Shown: one piece after another, positions 59,086-64,000 of the stretch
How the letters are laid out: each line of letters starts with the position of its first letter
How positions within the stretch are numbered: the first letter of the stretch is position 1
Assembly (NCBI RefSeq): GCF_019443105.1
Contig: NZ_JAHZIJ010000014.1
Coordinates: 62,001 to 126,000, forward strand
Length of the DNA: 64,000 nucleotides
Reading direction: 5' to 3'
Source of the DNA: Paenibacillus oenotherae
GTDB taxonomy: Bacteria; Bacillota; Bacilli; Paenibacillales; Paenibacillaceae
Made by a program: the position numbers and the translations under genes
The notes under the pieces: model-generated
What the model was told of the DNA's origin: nothing
What the model saw: the letters and a program-made list of their open reading frames with translations, nothing else
The model's database searches: none

Positions 59086-60459
59086 ATGCAAGCGATTCGA
59101 AAGCGCTATTTTCCGGCGCTTGCCGAATACATTCGAAGCGGTAGCGAGGCATCGCTCTTTGAAGCGACTGAAATCGGTAAATTGCTTCATGGTATTCATC
59201 CGGAGGATATAATCGCGATTCATGAAGAAACGATGCAAATTCTCGTTGCCAATGTCGAATCCGAGGAAGCGCTTCAGCTGTACAGCCGATCATTTATATT
59301 TCTAATTGAACTCATGGTAGCCTTCCGTGTTCGGCTGCAGCCGGAACAGACGCCGGAGCAGCGTTTCAGTGAAATGAGGGATATGCTGCTGCATACACAC
59401 CGCTCGTTCCGAATGGTGAAGAATAAATATGAGAATGTGCTTCAGCACATGGATAGCGGTATCGCGATATTTGACGGTGACGGCATTCTGTCCTTTATTA
59501 ATTTGCAGATGGCCAAGCTTCTTGATATTCCCCGCAAAACGTTAATTGGCTGCGGGCTCCGTGATATGCTGGCGCATCCGCAGCTGCGGCGGGGCACGAA
59601 GCGTATTGTCCTGCGCCTTTACAAAGAAATGTTTCTGCGAAGAAGCCGATATCTGGAGTTCCAGGATGCAAGCGGCAGGCATCTGCTTGTAACGGTCACT
59701 TACGGCGATCAGCTTGATGGCGACTACTTGTTCAGCGTGAAGGATGTAACAGAGTTCAAGCAGATTGAACAGACCGCGTATCAGAATGACAAGCTGGCTA
59801 TGCTTGGCAAGATCGCGGCAGCTATCGCGCATGAAATTAGGAATCCGCTTACATCGATTCGCGGCTTTATCCAGCTGCTCAAGCCGCTGCTGCTGCAGCT
59901 CGGCAAGGAGGAATATGCCCGCATTATTCTGGCGGAGATTGATCGGGCTAATGATATTATTTATGAGTTTCTTAATTCGTCCAAGCCTTCAGCGCCGATG
60001 AAGCAGAAGGTATTCATCAATTCTTTATTGAAAGAGGTCATTATGCTCTGTGAGAGCGAGGCGTTGATGAAGGGCTGCGGGATCAATCTTGAATCCTATG
60101 ACCAGGATTTGGCGATATCGATTGATGTGAAGCAGGTGAAGCAGGTTATTCTGAACATTATCCGCAATGCGATGGATGCGATCGGAGAGGTGGACCCTGA
60201 GCATTTGGGGCGAATCGATGTCATTACGCGGCGGGAGGATTCTTTTGCAGAGATTAAAATTCGGGACAACGGCAAAGGGATGGATACGACGACGCTGAGC
60301 AGGCTGTTCGATCCTTTCTTCACGACGAAGGTTGCAGGGACAGGACTGGGATTATCGGTGAGCTACCGCATCATCCGCAATCATGGCGGTTCTATCCGGG
60401 TAACCAGCAATCCCGGCGAGGGGACGGAATTTAATATCTATTTGCCATTGGTGGAATAA
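59086..60459 (+). CDS. Soluble PAS-domain histidine kinase (sporulation-kinase-like)
   Basis: 457-aa kinase without membrane segments. Residues 1-85 are an all-helical domain resembling the N-terminal RsbU domain (YIRSGSEASLFEATEIGKLL, HPEDIIAIHEE). A PAS domain (about 115-225) follows, then the phospho-acceptor His249 in IAHEIRNPLTS and the ATPase boxes NIIRNAMDAI, DNGKGMD and GTGLGLS. No response regulator is adjacent, so it is an orphan kinase, as typical for kinases feeding the Spo0F/Spo0A phosphorelay. That role is inference. Ribosome site AGAGAGGG. Confidence 0.88.
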   Translation: MQAIRKRYFPALAEYIRSGSEASLFEATEIGKLLHGIHPEDIIAIHEETMQILVANVESEEALQLYSRSFIFLIELMVAFRVRLQPEQTPEQRFSEMRDMLLHTHRSFRMVKNKYENVLQHMDSGIAIFDGDGILSFINLQMAKLLDIPRKTLIGCGLRDMLAHPQLRRGTKRIVLRLYKEMFLRRSRYLEFQDASGRHLLVTVTYGDQLDGDYLFSVKDVTEFKQIEQTAYQNDKLAMLGKIAAAIAHEIRNPLTSIRGFIQLLKPLLLQLGKEEYARIILAEIDRANDIIYEFLNSSKPSAPMKQKVFINSLLKEVIMLCESEALMKGCGINLESYDQDLAISIDVKQVKQVILNIIRNAMDAIGEVDPEHLGRIDVITRREDSFAEIKIRDNGKGMDTTTLSRLFDPFFTTKVAGTGLGLSVSYRIIRNHGGSIRVTSNPGEGTEFNIYLPLVE

Positions 60460-60628
60460 AGGATTAGAATCGGGGTAGTGACCGATTCCAAGCATATCAG
60501 TCCTCTAAATTCAGGTCGATATCAGAGATCGGACAGGGCGGGAAATTCGTTGTGTGCTCTGCCGATGTACAGCGGATGGTTTCTTATTGTCCGGTCAATT
60601 ATCGAGTGGGAGGATCGTTTACGCGAAG

Positions 60629-60651
60629 AATCGGGGCAACCCGATTTTTTT
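60629..60651 (+). terminator. Terminator/attenuator just before the aminopeptidase gene
   Basis: AATCGGG/CCCGATT stem with a GCAA tetraloop followed by T7, ending 33 bases before the next start. CCGATTC at 60482-60488 is complementary to GAATCGG at 60628-60634 and could compete with the stem. Confidence 0.75.
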
Positions 60652-60683
60652 GTATATCTGATGACTTAAAGGAGATGTGGAAC

Positions 60684-62198
60684 ATGAGTGTTCAATTTAC
60701 ATATGGGGCTAAAGGGCATGAGGCCGAGGCCATCGTGCGGTTCATCAGCCGCGGAGAATTGCAGGGTGAGGGAAGTGAACCTGCAAAATGGGTGCATCCA
60801 CAGCTGGATGAAGCGCTTCGGGGGCACTTCGAGCGGGAGCTGTTCAAAGCGGAGCCTAAGGAGACGCTTAGTCTGCCGACGCTTGGCTTGCTGCCCGCAG
60901 CTTATGTGATCTATGTCGGTGTAGCTCATTCGGGCTTGACTGTGGACGGTCTGCGGGATGCCGCTGCGGCTGCGGCGAAAGCAGCCAGACGCCTGAAGGT
61001 CGCGACTGTGGCGCAGCAGCTTCCCATCGCAGTCTGCACAGGCTCCATGGAGTACACGGTCAGCCAAGCCGCGCAGGCGATGACGGAGGGATACTCGCTC
61101 GGGCTGTTCACGCGGAAGACAGAGAAGCAGAATGACGAGAAGCGTTACGCATCTGTACAGGCTGTCAGCTTCATACCTGCGGAAGATGCAAGCGGTTACC
61201 CGGAAGCTGCGGAGCAATGGGAAGCGGGTATACGCCGGGGCGTTGTGTTCGCGGAAGCTGTTAAGTACGCCCGTGATCTGACCAATCTGCCGGGGAATAA
61301 GCTGACACCTGAGCTGCTGGCCGAGGAAGCGGAAGAGCTCGCGCGGACATACAGTCTGGATTGCGAGGTGCTGGATGAATGGACAGCTGCCGAGCAAGGA
61401 ATGGGCGGATTGCTGGGAGTCGGGCAAGGCAGCGTGAATCCGCCGCGGATGATTGTCCTGCACTATCAAGGAGCACCCGAAGATAAAGAAGTATGGGGGC
61501 TGATCGGGAAGGGGATTACGTTCGACACAGGCGGCATTTCGCTGAAGAAGGCGGAGGGCATGGAGGAAATGATCTCTGACATGGGCGGTGCGGCAGCAGT
61601 GCTTGGGGCGATGAGAATTATTGGCGAGACTCGCCCAGCCGTCAATGTTGTTGCTGTCATTCCTTCTGCGGAGAATATGCCGTCAGACCGGGCGCTCAAG
61701 CCAGGCGATGTTCTGAAGACGATGAACGGTCTTACGATTGAGGTCGTGAACACCGATGCAGAGGGGCGTCTGGTGCTGGCGGATGGATTAACGACAGCGA
61801 TCAGGCGCGGTGCAACGAAGCTTGTGGATGTCGCGACACTTACCGGCGCGGTTATGGTTGCGCTCGGCAATGTGGCGACAGGCGCAGTCAGCAATGATGA
61901 GGCGCTCCAGCAGCAGGTTATTCTGGCTTCGAAGCGGGCAGGCGAGCGTATATGGCCGCTTCCTGCGTATCCGGAATTCCGCAAGCAGCTTGATAGTGAC
62001 GCAGCCGATATGAAGAACAGCGGCGGAAGGCTTGGCGGTACAATAACCGGCGGCTTGTTCATCGGAGCCTTCGCCGAGGAGAAGCCGTGGGTGCATCTGG
62101 ATATCGGCGGTACGGCGTGGCTGGAGCGTGAACGCTCATGGGAGTCCAAAGGGGCGACGGGCGTCATGGTCCGGACATTAGGCGAGCTGCTCGTGTAG
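60684..62198 (+). CDS. pepA: Leucyl aminopeptidase (M17)
   Basis: Cytoplasmic two-metal aminopeptidase of 504 aa. The N-terminal regulatory domain (1-165) precedes the catalytic domain with GLIGKGITFDTGGISLKK (metal Lys and Asp), MISDMGGAAAVLGAM and the signature NTDAEGRLVLAD. The C-terminal GGTITGGLFIGAF block is also conserved. The ATG at 60684 has AAAGGAGAT upstream; the frame is open further 5' but runs through the terminator. Located after a leader with an attenuator-like structure. Confidence 0.95.
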   Translation: MSVQFTYGAKGHEAEAIVRFISRGELQGEGSEPAKWVHPQLDEALRGHFERELFKAEPKETLSLPTLGLLPAAYVIYVGVAHSGLTVDGLRDAAAAAAKAARRLKVATVAQQLPIAVCTGSMEYTVSQAAQAMTEGYSLGLFTRKTEKQNDEKRYASVQAVSFIPAEDASGYPEAAEQWEAGIRRGVVFAEAVKYARDLTNLPGNKLTPELLAEEAEELARTYSLDCEVLDEWTAAEQGMGGLLGVGQGSVNPPRMIVLHYQGAPEDKEVWGLIGKGITFDTGGISLKKAEGMEEMISDMGGAAAVLGAMRIIGETRPAVNVVAVIPSAENMPSDRALKPGDVLKTMNGLTIEVVNTDAEGRLVLADGLTTAIRRGATKLVDVATLTGAVMVALGNVATGAVSNDEALQQQVILASKRAGERIWPLPAYPEFRKQLDSDAADMKNSGGRLGGTITGGLFIGAFAEEKPWVHLDIGGTAWLERERSWESKGATGVMVRTLGELLV

Positions 62199-62253
62199 AG
62201 CGGCTGGGCACGGCAGGTTAGCAGCTATTTACATCATGAAGGAGTCATACACC

Positions 62254-63531
62254 ATGTCATTCTGGCAGCATGTCGTGTCCGTATTTCGCCGCAAGAATCT
62301 CTCTCAGCAGCGGAGAGGGCTGCTTACCTCCATCATGGAGGGCATTCCGGCAACCCTTATCAACAACCTGCTTGGGGGGCCGATTCTGACGGCATACATC
62401 CTGTATCTCGGAGGGGCATCGGAAGAGGTCGGGCTTGTTATGGCCATTCCTGCCCTTGCGAATATGTTTCAATTGATTGTGGCCTATTATATGCAGCGCT
62501 TCAACAATCGGCTGCTGCTGCTTACGATAGCCGGAGTTACGCACCGTCTTGTGTGGGTAGCTACAGGACTTATTCCATTCTTCGTAGCTGAGGAATATCG
62601 GGTAACTGTATTTATCGCGATGTATCTGGCTTCATTTCTGTTTGCTTCAACCTCTGGAATGCTCTGGACCTCAATCATTGCGGACATGGTCCCGGCCAAG
62701 GTAAGAGGGCGATTCTTCGGTATCCGCAATACGATTCACTGGGCGGTCGCAAGCGTTGCGCTTCTGATTGGCGGACAGATTCTGGAGCATTTGAATGAAG
62801 CGACGGGATTTGCCGTGCTGTATATCATCGCGGCGGTCTGTGCGGTGTGGAATGCGATTGAGCTGAGGCGTTATCCCAATCCGCCCTTCGAGAAATCAGC
62901 GGAAGCAAGCTCCGGAAGGCGATTCCTGAAGCCGCTGAAGGATATATCGTACATGAAGGCTACGCTGTTCATCGCGCTGTTTATTCTGATGCAAAATATT
63001 GCTGTACCGTTATTTTCCTTCGTTATGCTGGACATTCTAACGATTAACTACCTGTGGGTAACGGTCATTACAACGGTTCAGATGGTCGTGATGATGGTTA
63101 GCTATTATTATTGGGGAACGTTGAACTCGCGCTTTGCATCCCGAACGCTGCTGCTGTGGACGCTGCCTATTATAGCGTTCTCCTGCCTGTTATGGGCAGG
63201 GATCGAGCTATTGCCGGCAATCCTCGTGCTGCTTCTTGTGCATATTGCGCTTGGCTTCGGACTAGGCGGGTACAATCTGCTTGTCTTCAACTTCGTCATC
63301 GGTGACACGCCTAAGGCGGATCGCCCTATGTATATCGCCATATTCTCAGCCTTGACCGGACTTACGGGCTTTGTCGGTCCGATGATCGGCGGATGGGTCT
63401 ATAAAGAGATCGACGATAGTCCGTATTGGCTGCAAAGCTACGGGGTCGCTTTCTTGACGGGCGTGGTGCTGCTGACGCTTGCCCTGACAATAGGACCGCT
63501 CGTTCTGCGTGAGCAGCGGCACAGCAAATAA
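62254..63531 (+). CDS. Major facilitator superfamily transporter
   Basis: 425-aa membrane protein with about twelve helices. The A-like loop between helices 2 and 3 is QRFNNRLLLL; MVPAKVRGRFFGIRNTI near 150 is typical of an MFS subgroup in Bacillales with unknown substrates. The ATG at 62254 (MSFWQHV) lies 9 bases after AAGGAG; the ATG at 62236 precedes that site. It is followed 16 bases later by a sulfite-oxidase-like gene. Confidence 0.85.
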   Translation: MSFWQHVVSVFRRKNLSQQRRGLLTSIMEGIPATLINNLLGGPILTAYILYLGGASEEVGLVMAIPALANMFQLIVAYYMQRFNNRLLLLTIAGVTHRLVWVATGLIPFFVAEEYRVTVFIAMYLASFLFASTSGMLWTSIIADMVPAKVRGRFFGIRNTIHWAVASVALLIGGQILEHLNEATGFAVLYIIAAVCAVWNAIELRRYPNPPFEKSAEASSGRRFLKPLKDISYMKATLFIALFILMQNIAVPLFSFVMLDILTINYLWVTVITTVQMVVMMVSYYYWGTLNSRFASRTLLLWTLPIIAFSCLLWAGIELLPAILVLLLVHIALGFGLGGYNLLVFNFVIGDTPKADRPMYIAIFSALTGLTGFVGPMIGGWVYKEIDDSPYWLQSYGVAFLTGVVLLTLALTIGPLVLREQRHSK

Positions 63532-63547
63532 GAGGGATGGAGGGGTT

Positions 63548-64000
63548 ATGGTGAACAACGGAACGGACAGCAAGAGCAAGGAGGAGCGCGATCTGGCATC
63601 GCGCATTCCGCCCGGGCAGCGGGTGACAGAGGGTTTTCCGGTGCTGCATCATGGCTCGGTTCCCTATTATAATGACATGGGCAAATGGAATTTGCGCCTG
63701 TTCGGACTTGTGGAAGAGGAGGCTGTCATTACCTACAGCGAATTTCTGAAGCTGCCCAAGCAAGAGTTCGGGAATGACATTCATTGTGTAACGACATGGT
63801 CCAAGCTGGACAATGTATGGGAAGGTGTTGCTGTAGCTACGATTATGGAGAAGGTGAAGCTGAAGCCGGAAGCGAAATATGTGATGCTGCATGCAGAGCA
63901 TGGCTGGACGACGAACCTGCCGATCGAGGATTTTCTGCGGGAGACCTCATTCCTGGCAATGCGCCATAATGGCGAGCTGCTGACACCGGAGCATGGTTAT
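63548..64000 (+). CDS. Sulfite-oxidase-like molybdopterin oxidoreductase (YuiH type), 5' part
   Basis: Open to the window end; 151 codons seen. The start ATG (63548) follows ATGGAGGGG. The protein lacks a signal peptide and heme domain. The molybdenum ligand Cys lies in NDIHCVTTWSKLDN (about 82), followed by WEGVAV and MLHAEHGWTTNLP, all features of the Oxidored_molyb family. Bacterial YuiH-type members are of unknown substrate. An alternative GTG start is one codon downstream. Confidence 0.88.
   Translation, partial: MVNNGTDSKSKEERDLASRIPPGQRVTEGFPVLHHGSVPYYNDMGKWNLRLFGLVEEEAVITYSEFLKLPKQEFGNDIHCVTTWSKLDNVWEGVAVATIMEKVKLKPEAKYVMLHAEHGWTTNLPIEDFLRETSFLAMRHNGELLTPEHGY

Overview
The window looks like chromosomal DNA of a Gram-positive, low-to-mid G+C, spore-forming bacterium of the Paenibacillaceae, most likely Paenibacillus or a close relative. 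The evidence is strong AGGAGG-type ribosome binding sites, an AUU-start infC behind an L20-type leader, a leucine T-box before ilvB, a SigI/RsgI pair, a cyclomaltodextrinase operon without its own MalK, ytqA-ytqB homologues and many lipoproteins. This rests on gene content and sequence features only; no database search was run. No rRNA, tRNA, insertion sequence, prophage or CRISPR array was seen.

Layout. 1-3.5 kb: end of a sulfate ABC transporter operon (cysT-cysW-cysA-sbp). 3.5-10.4 kb: FlxA-like protein, a LysR regulator divergent from a YeiH-type transporter, a HAD phosphatase, a CtpB-like protease and an unusual IMP dehydrogenase. 10.4-16.2 kb: secreted M14 peptidase, TspO-like protein, MBL-fold hydrolase, RluA-type pseudouridine synthase. 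16.4-23 kb: ABC exporter with TetR regulator, HtrA-like protease, B12-type radical SAM protein. 23-29 kb: LacI-controlled maltodextrin/cyclodextrin operon. 29.4-33.1 kb: a lipid-linked sugar module (GT2, DUF2304, SMR/EamA-like; divergent GT39) and a lipoprotein. 33.7-38.9 kb: manA, VOC protein, MnmM and YtqA homologues, trmB and a PAP2 phosphatase. 39-44.5 kb: processive glycosyltransferase, infC-rpmI-rplT, a secreted lipase-like protein and a glycine-rich protein. 45-55.6 kb: T-box-controlled ilvB-ilvH-ilvC-leuA, then a two-component system, leuB and a peroxiredoxin. 55.8-64 kb: zinc-ribbon-like protein, sigI-rsgI, a soluble PAS histidine kinase, leucyl aminopeptidase, an MFS transporter and the start of a sulfite-oxidase-like gene.

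The most unusual signal is an intergenic repeat family that I do not recognise. Each copy carries four small palindromes of the form CCTGC-N6-GCAGG. The loop is always six bases, and the palindromes start 50, 61 and 51 bases apart. Six copies occur here (13.5, 14.9, 29.2, 33.2, 33.5 and 50.7 kb). Three follow the 50/61/51 order, two the mirrored 51/61/50 order, and one is 51/61/51. Each spans 178 or 179 bases although the spacer sequence has largely diverged. The fixed geometry with drifting sequence suggests a structured RNA or DNA element, or an array of protein-binding sites.

Other regulatory structure includes a palindromic operator at the lacI promoter, overlapping inverted repeats on the MBL-gene promoter, a perfect inverted repeat between lysR and yeiH, a hairpin between malE and malF, and two perfect or near-perfect minisatellites.
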